Below, in pieces: positions 53,691 through 64,000 of a DNA stretch of 64,000 nucleotides; the stretch's first letter is position 1, and each line of letters begins with the position of its first letter. This stretch comes from Erythrobacter sp. GTDB lineage: Bacteria; Pseudomonadota; Alphaproteobacteria; Sphingomonadales; Sphingomonadaceae. Position numbers and translations under genes: made by a program. The stretch spans positions 25,132-89,131 of the forward strand of contig JASBTD010000056.1 in the NCBI GenBank assembly GCA_030148605.1, written 5' to 3'. A model generated the notes under the pieces. It was not told the origin of the DNA, did not search any database, and saw nothing but the letters and a program-made list of their open reading frames with translations.

Positions 53691-55465
53691 TGGACACGCA
53701 GACGCTCATCTATCTTTTCGTCGGGCTAAGCTTCGCGCTTTATATCGGCATTGCCATCTGGAGCCGCGCGGGCTCGACATCCGAATTCTATGTCGCAGGC
53801 GGCGGGGTGAACCCGGTGGTGAACGGAATGGCCACCGCCGCTGACTGGATGAGCGCGGCGAGCTTCATCTCCATGGCGGGCCTGATCGCGTTCCTTGGCT
53901 ATGATGGTTCGGTCTATCTGATGGGCTGGACCGGCGGCTATGTGATGCTCGCGCTGCTGCTGGCACCATACCTGCGCAAGTTTGGCGAGTTCACTGTGCC
54001 GGACTTTATCGGCACGCGGTATTATTCGAAGGCTGCACGCGTGGTCGCGGTGATCTGCCTGATCTTCATCAGCTTCACCTATATCGCCGGGCAAATGCGC
54101 GGCGTAGGCATCGTGTTCAGCCGCTTTCTGGACGTGCCGATCACCATGGGCGTGATCATCGGCATGGGTATCGTGTTCGTCTATGCTGTGCTGGGCGGAA
54201 TGAAAGGCATCACTTACACGCAAGTGGCGCAATATTGCGTGCTGATATTCGCTTACATGGTGCCCGCCTTCTTCCTCAGTTTCATGATCACCGGCAATCC
54301 GATCCCGCAGCTGGGCCTTGGATCGCAAGTCAGCGATGGCTCAGGTCTATACGTGCTGGAAAAGCTCAATCTGGTGCTGCTCGATCTGGGCTTTAGCGAG
54401 TATACCGATGGCTCGAAGAGCATGATTGACGTGTTCTGCATCACGCTGGCGCTGATGGTGGGCACGGCTGGCTTGCCGCATGTGATCGTGCGCTTTTTCA
54501 CTGTGCCCAAGGCATCCGACGCGCGCAAATCGGCAGGTTGGGCGCTGATTTTCATCGCTCTGCTTTACACCACCGCACCCGCCGTTGGGGCCTTCGCGCG
54601 GATCAACTTCATCGATAGCGTCAACGAGACCGAATATTCGCAAGCACCCGAATGGTTCACCAATTGGGAAGCGAATGATCTGATCGCGTGGACGGACAAG
54701 AACGGTGACGGTGTGATGCAATACCGCGCCGGTGATGCGTTCGAGGGCGCACCTGTGTTCGCCGACGAAGCCGGTGCTTCAGGCGAGCGGGTCGTCACCA
54801 ACCAGCGCACGACAACCAGCGAGAACGAAGTCTATGTTGACCGCGACATTATGGTTCTCGCCAACCCCGAGATCGGCAATTTGCCCGGCTGGGTGATTGC
54901 ACTGGTGGCAGCGGGCGGGCTTGCCGCAGCGCTTTCCACCGCCGCCGGACTGTTGCTGGTCATTTCCAGCTCGGTCAGCCACGATCTGCTCAAGTCTACC
55001 TTCAAGCCCGACATATCCGAGAAAGGCGAATTGCGCGCCGCGCGACTTGCCGCAACCGCTGCAATCGTGGTCGCGGGATATCTTGGCATCTATCCGCCCG
55101 GATGGGTGGCACAGGTCGTCGCCTTTGCATTCGGCCTTGCAGCTGCCAGCCTGTTCCCGGCGATCTTCATGGGCATCTTTTCAAAGCGGATGAACAAGGA
55201 AGGCGCGATTGCCGGTATGGTCGCGGGCCTTGGCTTTACCTTCCTCTACATCGCGTATTTCAAACTTTGGGAGCCTGGCGCGAACAGCGCGGATAACTGG
55301 CTGCTGGGCATTTCGCCTGAAGGCATTGGCGTGATCGGCATGCTGCTGAACTTTGCTGTGGCGATTGCTGTAGCGCGAGCGACCAGCAAGCCACCCGCCG
55401 AGATTGACGCCTTGGTCGAAAACATACGCGTGCCGCGCGGAGCCGAAGCGCCGCACATGCACTAG
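53690..55465 (+). CDS. Sodium:solute symporter, VC_2705/ActP-like subfamily
   Basis: 591 residues with about 13 membrane segments. SSS hallmarks are GWTGGYVMLALLLAPYLRKFGEFTVPDFIGTRY, AGQMRGVGIVFSRF and GLAAALSTAAGLLLVISSSVSHDLL. A hydrophilic loop near residues 310-390 contains DKNGDGVMQY, like an EF-hand. It is followed by convergent acetyl-CoA synthetase, so acetate or a similar monocarboxylate is the likely substrate. Confidence 0.9.
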   Translation: MDTQTLIYLFVGLSFALYIGIAIWSRAGSTSEFYVAGGGVNPVVNGMATAADWMSAASFISMAGLIAFLGYDGSVYLMGWTGGYVMLALLLAPYLRKFGEFTVPDFIGTRYYSKAARVVAVICLIFISFTYIAGQMRGVGIVFSRFLDVPITMGVIIGMGIVFVYAVLGGMKGITYTQVAQYCVLIFAYMVPAFFLSFMITGNPIPQLGLGSQVSDGSGLYVLEKLNLVLLDLGFSEYTDGSKSMIDVFCITLALMVGTAGLPHVIVRFFTVPKASDARKSAGWALIFIALLYTTAPAVGAFARINFIDSVNETEYSQAPEWFTNWEANDLIAWTDKNGDGVMQYRAGDAFEGAPVFADEAGASGERVVTNQRTTTSENEVYVDRDIMVLANPEIGNLPGWVIALVAAGGLAAALSTAAGLLLVISSSVSHDLLKSTFKPDISEKGELRAARLAATAAIVVAGYLGIYPPGWVAQVVAFAFGLAAASLFPAIFMGIFSKRMNKEGAIAGMVAGLGFTFLYIAYFKLWEPGANSADNWLLGISPEGIGVIGMLLNFAVAIAVARATSKPPAEIDALVENIRVPRGAEAPHMH

Positions 55466-55475
55466 GCTTGCCTCG

Positions 55476-57419
<1,944 letters not shown>

Positions 57420-57446
57420 AGGTTTCCCTCGCTAGTTTTTACGCGC

Positions 57447-58583
57447 TCAACCATTCGACAGGGCTATGTGCCGTTTCATGTGATGATCGATATTGCCGAA
57501 TTCGGAATCGAAGATCGTCAAGCGCTTGAAGTAATGGCCGATTGCATATTCATCGGTCATGCCATTGCCGCCGTGAATCTGGATCGCGTCTTGCCCGATA
57601 TGATGCGCTGCCTGACCCACACGGACCTTGGCAGCCGAAGCGGCCAGCTTGCGCTCGCGCTCGCTTTCATCGAGCTTCAGCGTCGCCAGGTAAGTCATCG
57701 AAAGCGCCTGCTCATATTCGGTGTACATGTCGACCATGCGATGCTGCAGCACCTGGAACTTGCCGATCGGCACACCGAATTGCTTGCGCTGGCGCGAATA
57801 TTCAACCGTCATCGCATGCGCGACCTTCATCGCGCCGCAAGCTTCGGCGCATTGCGCGGCAATCGCTTCATCCGTGACGCGTTCGATCAGCGGCAGGCCC
57901 GCACCTTCCTCGCCGATCAGCGCTTCGGCAGGAATGCTGGCATTCTCGAAATAGACTTCGGAAGCACGGCGGCCATCGACTGTCGGATAGTCGCGCGTAA
58001 CCACGCCAGCTGCATTCTTGTCGACCACGAATACCGAAATGCCTTGCGCGTCGCGGCGATCGCCAGCTGTGCGCGCTGTCACGACCAGATGCGACGCCCA
58101 GGGCGCGCCGATCACCACCGCCTTGTGGCCATTCAGCACATAGCCTGAGCCGTCTTTTTTCGCTGTGGTTTCGAGATCGGCCAGATCATAGCGTCCGCGC
58201 GGCTCTGCATAGGCAAAGGCATAGGTGCGCTCGCCAGACACGATGCCGCCGATATGCTCTTCCTTTTGCGCTGCTGTGCCAGCGTGCTTGAAGAAACCGC
58301 CTGCACATACAACCGTCGGCACGAATGGCTCGACCACCAGGCCTTTGCCAAACTCTTCCATCACAACCATCGCGTCGACCGGGCCGCCGCCAAAGCCGCC
58401 GTCTTCCTCGGAAAATGGCATGCCCAGAATGCCCAGCTCTGCCAGCTGCGCCCAGATCTCGGGCCGCCAGCCGCTCTCGCTCGCGACTACGCTGCGGCGC
58501 GTTTCCATATCATAGCTCTCGCGCACCAGCCGCGAGAGGCCGTCGCGCACCATTTCCTGTTCTTCGGTGAAGTTGAAATCCAC
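57447..58583 (-). CDS. Acyl-CoA dehydrogenase, smaller partner (PimD-like)
   Basis: 378 residues with N-terminal FTEEQEMVRDGLSRLVRESYD and a C-terminal IQIHGGNGMTDEYAIGHYFKRL. The FAD and substrate blocks are present (MKVAHAMTVEYSRQRKQFG). It is 36 bases after another acyl-CoA dehydrogenase of similar size but different sequence, in the pattern of heterotetrameric acyl-CoA dehydrogenases such as PimC/PimD or actinobacterial FadE pairs. Confidence 0.85.
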   Translation of the reverse strand: MDFNFTEEQEMVRDGLSRLVRESYDMETRRSVVASESGWRPEIWAQLAELGILGMPFSEEDGGFGGGPVDAMVVMEEFGKGLVVEPFVPTVVCAGGFFKHAGTAAQKEEHIGGIVSGERTYAFAYAEPRGRYDLADLETTAKKDGSGYVLNGHKAVVIGAPWASHLVVTARTAGDRRDAQGISVFVVDKNAAGVVTRDYPTVDGRRASEVYFENASIPAEALIGEEGAGLPLIERVTDEAIAAQCAEACGAMKVAHAMTVEYSRQRKQFGVPIGKFQVLQHRMVDMYTEYEQALSMTYLATLKLDESERERKLAASAAKVRVGQAAHHIGQDAIQIHGGNGMTDEYAIGHYFKRLTIFDSEFGNIDHHMKRHIALSNG

Positions 58584-58619
58584 GTATTCTCTCCTGCTCG
58601 GCCTGTCTTCGGTTTGGCT

Positions 58620-59816
58620 TTAAAGGCCGAGGATCATCTTGGTGATGATGTTGCGCTGGATCTCATTCGATCCGCCATAGATCGAGGTCTTGCGCATGTT
58701 GAAATAGGTTGCAGCTGAATGCTGCGCATAGTCAGGGCCGATCGGATATTCGTTCGAACCCATGTCTGCCATGCCGTGATAGTATGGCGTGCCGTAGTGG
58801 CCGACCGCTTCCAGCGTCAGCTCGGTCAGCCGCTGCTGGATCTCCGTACCCTTGATCTTCAGGATCGAGCTTTCCGGCCCCGGGCCCTTGCCTGCCTGTT
58901 CACCGGCAAGCGTGCGCAGCTCAGTGATCTCCAATGCAGACAGGTCAATCTCGAGCTGGCTGACCTTGCGGGCAAAATCGAAGTCGCTCATCAGCGGGGC
59001 GCCATCAAGCAGTTCGGATTTGGCGATTTCACGCAAGCGCTCAACCCCGCGCTTCGAACGCGCCACACCGGCAATCCCGCTGCGTTCATGCGCCAGCAGG
59101 AACTTGGCATAGGTCCAGCCCTTGTTCTCTTCCCCGACCAGGTTTTCGACCGGCACCCGCACATCGGTGAGCCAGGTTTCATTAACCTCATACCCGCCGT
59201 CGATCAGCTTGATCGGGCGCACTTCGACACCGGGCGTTTTCATGTCGACGAGGATGAAGCTGATCCCTTCCTGCGGCTTGGCCGCATCGGGATCGGTCCG
59301 GCACAGGAAGAAGCCCCAATCGGCATGCTGCGCCAGTGTGGTCCAGGTTTTCTGGCCGTTGATCACATAGTGGTCGCCATCGCGCACGGCGGTTGTCTTG
59401 AGAGAAGCAAGGTCAGAGCCAGCACCCGGTTCCGAATAGCCCTGGCACCACCACACATCGCCGCTGCGAATGCCCGGCAAGTGCTGTTCCTTCTGCGCTT
59501 CATTGCCGAAGGTATAGATGACCGGTCCGACCATGGAGACGCCGAAAGGAAGCGGCATGATCGCATTTACCCGCGCATTCTCTTCCGACCATATATAGCG
59601 CTGGGTCGGCGTCCAACCAGTGCCGCCATACTCCACCGGCCAAGCTGGCACGGACCAGCCCTTCTTGCCCAGTATCTTGTGCCAGGCGACCATGTCTTCA
59701 GGGTCAAGATCATCGCGCAGCCCGTCCGGCGAAATGTCCTTTGGATAGTTTTCGGCAATGAAGGCGCGCACTTCATCGCGAAACGCCATTTCGTCGGGAC
59801 TGAATTCCAGATTCAT
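58620..59816 (-). CDS. Acyl-CoA dehydrogenase, larger partner (PimC-like)
   Basis: The frame opens at 59924, but ATG 59816 (MNLEFSPDEMAFRDEVRAFI) is the expected start; 398 residues. Blocks include WCQGYSEPGAGSDLASLKTTA and the C-terminal SIYGGSNEIQRNIITKMILGL. It is upstream of the second dehydrogenase on the same strand. The two probably form one enzyme for a long or dicarboxylic acyl-CoA. Confidence 0.87.
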   Translation of the reverse strand: MNLEFSPDEMAFRDEVRAFIAENYPKDISPDGLRDDLDPEDMVAWHKILGKKGWSVPAWPVEYGGTGWTPTQRYIWSEENARVNAIMPLPFGVSMVGPVIYTFGNEAQKEQHLPGIRSGDVWWCQGYSEPGAGSDLASLKTTAVRDGDHYVINGQKTWTTLAQHADWGFFLCRTDPDAAKPQEGISFILVDMKTPGVEVRPIKLIDGGYEVNETWLTDVRVPVENLVGEENKGWTYAKFLLAHERSGIAGVARSKRGVERLREIAKSELLDGAPLMSDFDFARKVSQLEIDLSALEITELRTLAGEQAGKGPGPESSILKIKGTEIQQRLTELTLEAVGHYGTPYYHGMADMGSNEYPIGPDYAQHSAATYFNMRKTSIYGGSNEIQRNIITKMILGL

Positions 59817-59964
59817 CTTGTGAAGCTCCTCTCTCTGATCGCTATTCACACTACACGACTGGCGCTTGCATGAAAGAGCGCGAATCTGCCTCAGAACGAT
59901 TAGACTCTGCGATCGATCCAGCATAGTTCTGAATCCGGGTCGTCATTCGGGGAGGGAAACCGAA

Positions 59965-60549
59965 ATGAGCATGCCTGAAATAAACATCGCCAAAGCGGAG
60001 GACCGGGCGCGCCTGATCCAGACGGCATTGGTCGCTTTCGTCACCGATCCGATGGTGCGCTGGATCAGCGATGGTGCCGCAGCTTTCCTGGAAGCGACAG
60101 GCGACTTCTTCGACGCTTTTGGCGGGCGGGCATTCGAGCATGGTTCGGCCTGGACCGCCAATGACGGACAAGCGGTTGCGATGTGGCTTCCGCCCGGTGT
60201 CGAACCAGATGGCGAGAAGATGCTGGAAATCCTGCAGAAATTCGCGCCTAAAGAGCGGCTGGAAGACATGTTTGTCGTGTTGGGTCAGATGGAACAATTC
60301 CATCCTCATGAAGAGCATTGGTACCTGCCGATCATCGGTTGCGATCCGATGTATCTGGGGCAAGGGCTTGGCGGGATGCTGATGAAAACCGCGCTGGAAC
60401 GCGTCGATGCAGACGGGCTGCCAGCCTATCTCGAAAGCTCCAACCCGCGCAATGTCAGCCTTTATGAAAGGCATGGCTTTGAAGTGATCGGCGAAATCCA
60501 GCACGGCAGCTCGCCCGTCATGCTGCCGATGTATCGCGCAGCAAGATGA
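59965..60549 (+). CDS. GNAT-family N-acetyltransferase
   Basis: The frame opens at 59866, but ATG 59965 has a GGGGAGGG site upstream and starts MSMPEINIAKAEDRARL; 194 residues. The acetyl-CoA-binding loop is GCDPMYLGQGLGGMLMKTAL, and the C-terminal ESSNPRNVSLYERHGFEVIGEI is a common GNAT ending. Substrate unknown. Divergent from the acyl-CoA dehydrogenases. Confidence 0.85.
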   Translation: MSMPEINIAKAEDRARLIQTALVAFVTDPMVRWISDGAAAFLEATGDFFDAFGGRAFEHGSAWTANDGQAVAMWLPPGVEPDGEKMLEILQKFAPKERLEDMFVVLGQMEQFHPHEEHWYLPIIGCDPMYLGQGLGGMLMKTALERVDADGLPAYLESSNPRNVSLYERHGFEVIGEIQHGSSPVMLPMYRAAR

Positions 60550-60591
60550 CAAGCATTCCGATCGATTGGATCACTCGCACAAGGGGGTAAG

Positions 60592-61200
60592 ATGGCGAAA
60601 GAAGAGGGACCACCGAAGCTTTGGAACTCGCTTGAGATCGCTAAGATATTCATCGGTGCCTTGACACCGCTGGTGGTGTTTTTCTTCGGCTACCAGCTCA
60701 GCCTCAATGACAAGGAGCGGACAGACCGGATCGCGCAGTTTGAACGGGTAACGCAAAAGCGGCTTGATCTGTGGGACGAGATCGCACCCGGGCTCAACGA
60801 TATCTACTCCTATCTCATGTATGTCGGGGCTTGGCGAGAGCTTGATGCGGAAGAGGTCATCGCGAAGAAGCTGGAAATCGATGAAGTGGTGTATGGCTAT
60901 CAGCCATTCTTCTCGCAGGAGTTCTTCGAAGCCTATCTCGCTTTCATGGATGCCGCATTCGAAACCCAGACCGGCATTCATGGCGAGATCAGGCCCAGGA
61001 CGGCTGCGGTTGAGCGCGCTCCGCAAGATGCCGCGCTTGTTTCAGGCGCGGAGAACGCGCAGCAGATTCACGATGCCTATTACAACCTGCTGCATGTGAT
61101 CTCGCGCGACTTCCGGCTGAAACTGGTCAAACCGCCAGAGCGCCCGAAGACGCCGTTGGAAGTTTTCGAACAGATGGGTGACCCGGACGACGGGATTTAG
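60592..61200 (+). CDS. Hypothetical membrane-anchored protein
   Basis: 202 residues: a short polar N-terminus, one membrane segment (IAKIFIGALTPLVVFFFGYQLS), and a helical cytoplasmic domain with many Glu, Tyr and Phe. No family recognised. Its stop overlaps the convergent methyltransferase gene by three bases. It follows the GNAT gene at 42 bases and may be co-transcribed. Confidence 0.65.
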   Translation: MAKEEGPPKLWNSLEIAKIFIGALTPLVVFFFGYQLSLNDKERTDRIAQFERVTQKRLDLWDEIAPGLNDIYSYLMYVGAWRELDAEEVIAKKLEIDEVVYGYQPFFSQEFFEAYLAFMDAAFETQTGIHGEIRPRTAAVERAPQDAALVSGAENAQQIHDAYYNLLHVISRDFRLKLVKPPERPKTPLEVFEQMGDPDDGI

Positions 61201-62381
61201 CGCGACGGCGCGTTCCTGCGATGGACATACCATAGCGCCTGCGCCGGGCGCGCCTTCTGCGTCTGCAAGTCCTTGCCGCCGAATTGCCACATCCACGACT
61301 GGCGTGTGTGATAGACCCATGACCATGGTGCGAAGGGATTCACCAGCAATAGCAGCGCGGCAGCGAAGAACTTCCACGCGTTCCAGCGCACGCTGAAATT
61401 GCCGAAATGTGCTGAGCTGACGACCGAGCTGTATTGATAATCGATCGTCGTATCGCGCTTGTGCTCAACCGCAAACCATGGCTCGCACAGCCGCTCAAAA
61501 TCGCCAACGCGCGGATAAAGGCCGGAATAATGTGCGTGGAACGAATAGGCGTGGATCCAGTCGCTCAGCGTCCAGCCGTCCGGCGCGGTGCTGTGCAGCG
61601 TGGCTGAAAAGACTTTGCCTGAAGGCGTATCAGGCTTGAGCGCGGCTGACGCGGTCTGGAATACATTGCTGAAAACGCGATTTGCGCGGCTGCGATCGCC
61701 CATTTCGTATGACGTGCAGAAGTGCTCGAGCGAACCGATCAGCGTGACCGCATCGAACTTTCCCGTGAGATCAGCTGGCAATTTCCCACGAAAATCATGT
61801 ACTCTGATGGTCAGGCCGCGCGCTGCGCCAATGCGCTGCTGGTCAGGCGACAGGGTCAGCCCCACCCCGTCGATACCGCGCGAGCGAAGATGCGACAGGA
61901 AATCGCCAAGCCCGCATCCCACATCCAGCACCCGCATTCCGGGCTTCAAGCCAAGCAGTTCGATGATCGCTTCGTATTTGTCGATCGTCGCTTGCTCGAT
62001 CGACTTCGCAAAATCGCCTTCGAACAGCCCTTCGGTCAGGTCTCCGCGCCCTTGCAGGTCAGCGTGATCGCCAAGGAACAGCGTGAACCATTGATAGACG
62101 CGCGCAACCCGCTCTGACGATGGGAAAAGCCCGCGATGGAACAGCGTGAAAGCAAGCGCCTCGTGCAACGCCAGGATGCCATATGCGAACAGTGGCAGCC
62201 ACCAGAATGACAGCTTGAAAGCTATGATCGGCAAGGCAGCCAGGCCAATCATCGTAAGCCAGATTACAGTGCTCAACGGGGTCAGCGTCAGGATCGACCA
62301 GAGCTGCGTCAGGCGATTGGGCTTGGCCGAATCTGACGCATCCTGGCTTTCAGGCGCGGCTTTTTGAGCTTGTTCGAGCAT
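61197..62381 (-). CDS. Membrane-anchored class I SAM methyltransferase (CFA-synthase-like)
   Basis: 394 residues. The first ~110 residues contain two to three hydrophobic segments (LSTVIWLTMIGLAALPIIAF, FWWLPLFAYGILALHEALAF); the rest is a Rossmann methyltransferase with GMRVLDVGCGLGDFLSHLRSRG, the pattern of cyclopropane-fatty-acid-synthase relatives, and downstream TLIGSLEHFC. It starts right after the P450 stop (TGAATG), so it is in the lipoxygenase-P450 operon. I infer it acts on a lipid or lipid-derived product; the N-terminal anchor suits that. Methyl- or methylene-transfer cannot be decided. Confidence 0.75.
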   Translation of the reverse strand: MLEQAQKAAPESQDASDSAKPNRLTQLWSILTLTPLSTVIWLTMIGLAALPIIAFKLSFWWLPLFAYGILALHEALAFTLFHRGLFPSSERVARVYQWFTLFLGDHADLQGRGDLTEGLFEGDFAKSIEQATIDKYEAIIELLGLKPGMRVLDVGCGLGDFLSHLRSRGIDGVGLTLSPDQQRIGAARGLTIRVHDFRGKLPADLTGKFDAVTLIGSLEHFCTSYEMGDRSRANRVFSNVFQTASAALKPDTPSGKVFSATLHSTAPDGWTLSDWIHAYSFHAHYSGLYPRVGDFERLCEPWFAVEHKRDTTIDYQYSSVVSSAHFGNFSVRWNAWKFFAAALLLLVNPFAPWSWVYHTRQSWMWQFGGKDLQTQKARPAQALWYVHRRNAPSR

Positions 62382-63746
62382 TCAGCTGTGGTTCGGCTCG
62401 AATTCCGAACGCAAGTTCTTGGGCACCATGCAACCGAACCAGAAATCCTGATCGATCTGCTTGGCCAAGCCGACTTGCGGGTCCGTGTTCAGCAGAATCG
62501 TGCCGACAGCAAGATAGATATAGGCAAGGCCCAGATCCTGCGCGAGGCAGGTTCGCTCGCCGCGCCCGAACGGGAAGAACCACGCACTGCCCGGCGGATC
62601 GCTGGCACGCAGCTCTGCTGTCCAGCGGCTCGGCTTGAAGCTCTCCGCATCTTCCCAGTGGTCCGCATTGCGATGGGCATAGCGATTGCCGATCAAAAGC
62701 GAGGTTTCCGGCGGAACAAGGTAGTCACCTACCGCCGCCGGGTAATCGCCGCGCACATTGCGGGTCCACAGCGAAACCGGTGGAAGCAAGCGCAGCGCTT
62801 CGAACACCGCCGCTTGCAGCTCTTCGCATTGCGTGATCGCCTCAGCGCTGGGATTCTCGCCCAAGGCCACCAGAGCATTCACAACCCGCTCTTTCTCAAC
62901 GTCAGACTTGCACAGAAGGTAAAGCGTTGTCGCTACAGTGGTCGAGCTCGATACGATCCCGCCATAATACATATTGGCGAGTTCGGTGGCGAGCAGGCTG
63001 TCATCATGATCACAGCCATTGCGCAGCGAATAGCGCAGCAGGTCTGGCCCATCGGGTTTAGTGTCAGCCCGCGCTTCTTTGACAGCATGCTGGAAATCAG
63101 CATGGTTGCGATCCTGCGCCGCACCCGCCTCTTCAGGCAGGCTGTCCAACATGAACGGCACCTTCGACTTCATCCGGTGGTCAAGCGCATCGGCAACTGT
63201 GACCCAGTCACGGAAGGTGCTGACTTCGAACTGCGTGCCGTAAAGCATGTTCGAAAACACATCGAACGCCATGTGCAACAGCTCATCATATGTGTGCGTG
63301 AATGTCTGCCCGATCCAGCTTGAAACGCGCTCTGAAATGTCCGCCTGCATCTGCGGCAGGACATCAGCCATCCAATTGCCTTGCAGCGCGATCACCATCG
63401 GGTTTGCCGCCTTGCGTTCAGCCCAGACGGCGCCCCCGGGCTGCGTGAAAACATCACCCTTGTCAGTCGAGACTGGGCGAAGCGCAGCGGTCGGCGTCTT
63501 CTTGTAGAAGTCAGAGCTGTTGGTCACCATGATCTGCGTGATCGCATCGGGATCGCTGACCAGCACGATATCCGAACCGGGCAAATCGACCCGCGATACC
63601 GGGCCGATTTCGCGCGCATAACGCAACATGACATCCCATGGCGCTTCGCCATCGACGAAGTCCATCATGTCACCAAGGATCGGCAAACCCTTGGGTGAAG
63701 GCATGTCGTCAAGCGACTTGAGCGGTGCAGTGACAGTTTCGGTCAT
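62382..63746 (-). CDS. Cytochrome P450 with non-canonical I-helix, linked to a lipoxygenase
   Basis: 454 residues. The heme loop is FFPFGRGERTCLAQDLG with Cys400 and the K-helix ExxR is EALR (Glu316-Arg319). In the I-helix the usual (A/G)-G-x-(D/E)-T reads GGIVS (262-266), so the acid is Val265. Loss of the acid is typical of P450s that use hydroperoxides (CYP74 allene oxide synthases, hydroperoxide lyases) or peroxide, not of oxygen-activating ones. The start ATG overlaps the lipoxygenase stop by four bases. I infer it rearranges the lipoxygenase product. Confidence 0.87.
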   Translation of the reverse strand: MTETVTAPLKSLDDMPSPKGLPILGDMMDFVDGEAPWDVMLRYAREIGPVSRVDLPGSDIVLVSDPDAITQIMVTNSSDFYKKTPTAALRPVSTDKGDVFTQPGGAVWAERKAANPMVIALQGNWMADVLPQMQADISERVSSWIGQTFTHTYDELLHMAFDVFSNMLYGTQFEVSTFRDWVTVADALDHRMKSKVPFMLDSLPEEAGAAQDRNHADFQHAVKEARADTKPDGPDLLRYSLRNGCDHDDSLLATELANMYYGGIVSSSTTVATTLYLLCKSDVEKERVVNALVALGENPSAEAITQCEELQAAVFEALRLLPPVSLWTRNVRGDYPAAVGDYLVPPETSLLIGNRYAHRNADHWEDAESFKPSRWTAELRASDPPGSAWFFPFGRGERTCLAQDLGLAYIYLAVGTILLNTDPQVGLAKQIDQDFWFGCMVPKNLRSEFEPNHS

Positions 63747-64000
63747 ATGTTGATACTCGCAGGAATCTTCGACGGCAGCATGTAAATGTATGCTGCCGAG
63801 CGGTTTTTGAGCGTTTCATTCTCGCGTTCGATCATCACTTCGATCTCGCGCAATTTCGCCTGAAACGCGGCGAGCGGCCCTTCAACGATATCCTTTTCCG
63901 TGATGATATCCGGATAAGGAAAGCTGTTCGATTTGTATTCGCCAAGATGGGTGTGATGGACCCCGCCAAGCAGTGCGAGGAATTCCGCCTGCAGCTCTCC
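63743..64000 (-). CDS. Lipoxygenase, C-terminal 85 residues (runs off the window)
   Basis: The frame is open to the window end. Its last residues, KNRSAAYIYMLPSKIPASINI, match the lipoxygenase C-terminus: R-N/x-R... Y-x-Y-L-x-P-x-x-I-P-x-S-I-x-I, in which the terminal Ile is an iron ligand. Upstream LGEYKSNSFPYPDIITEKDI and FQAKLREIEVMIEREN fit the helical C-terminal region. Lipoxygenases add O2 to polyunsaturated fatty acids to make hydroperoxides. The upstream catalytic His residues are outside the window, so activity cannot be judged. The stop overlaps the P450 start. Confidence 0.82.
   Translation of the reverse strand, partial: GELQAEFLALLGGVHHTHLGEYKSNSFPYPDIITEKDIVEGPLAAFQAKLREIEVMIERENETLKNRSAAYIYMLPSKIPASINI

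Noticed and set aside
53391..55465. Symporter pair as a proline or glucose transporter
   Set aside because: DUF4212 partnership and convergent acs favour acetate or another monocarboxylate; no proline or sugar genes are nearby.

Overview
The window is about 64 kb of a GC-rich alphaproteobacterial chromosome, most likely order Sphingomonadales, family Erythrobacteraceae. This rests on gene content: a TelA/XpaC pair, hflKC followed by a Do-type protease, metX-metW beside hisC-tyrC, ftsEX with a zinc-ribbon/DUF3426 protein, a DUF1674 protein, and AguB-FolK. Species is not determined.

Layout. 1-9.5 kb: end of telA, an xpaC-like gene, a PHA-system protein, mannose-1-phosphate guanylyltransferase, TonB, a TonB-dependent receptor, a 2-oxoglutarate oxygenase paired with a NupC nucleoside transporter, and a queuosine-precursor transporter. 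9.6-23.1 kb: a 13.4 kb integrated element in the 3' end of tRNA-Lys(UUU). It carries a tyrosine integrase, small phage-like genes, a PrimPol-like primase, a helicase with an iteron-like repeat cluster, then an AT-richer and heavily decayed half: UvrD-like helicase, IS3 and IS5 pseudogenes, two regulators with degenerate receiver domains, a PilZ-like membrane protein, an HGGxR-type protein and a nuclease-like gene broken by one in-frame TAG. 23.1-29 kb: folK, aguB, an exported methyltransferase, msrA, VOC protein, rsmB and DUF1674. 29-35 kb: a cytochrome P450 with a palindromic operator, hemH, a molybdopterin oxidoreductase subunit and mrp. 35-50 kb: hflK-hflC-degQ, PBP1A, msrB, GST, metX-metW, hisC-tyrC, ftsE-ftsX-ydcF-plsC. 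51-60 kb: tRNA-Leu(GAG) and a carbon/fatty-acid block: enoyl-CoA hydratase and CoA transferase, a two-part sodium:solute symporter, acetyl-CoA synthetase and paired acyl-CoA dehydrogenases.

The most interesting system is at the right edge (61.2-64.0 kb, minus strand): the C-terminal end of a lipoxygenase, then a cytochrome P450 whose I-helix lacks the usual acidic residue, then a membrane-anchored SAM methyltransferase, joined by overlapping or abutting stop and start codons. This looks like a bacterial oxylipin pathway: lipoxygenase makes a fatty-acid hydroperoxide, a CYP74-like P450 rearranges it, and the methyltransferase modifies the product. The lipoxygenase runs off the window, so its catalytic core cannot be inspected here.

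The integrated element is the second point of interest. Its att repeats differ by one compensated base pair in the tRNA T-stem, and both ends carry paired GTCCGGT sites with the same 11-bp spacing, likely integrase arm sites.
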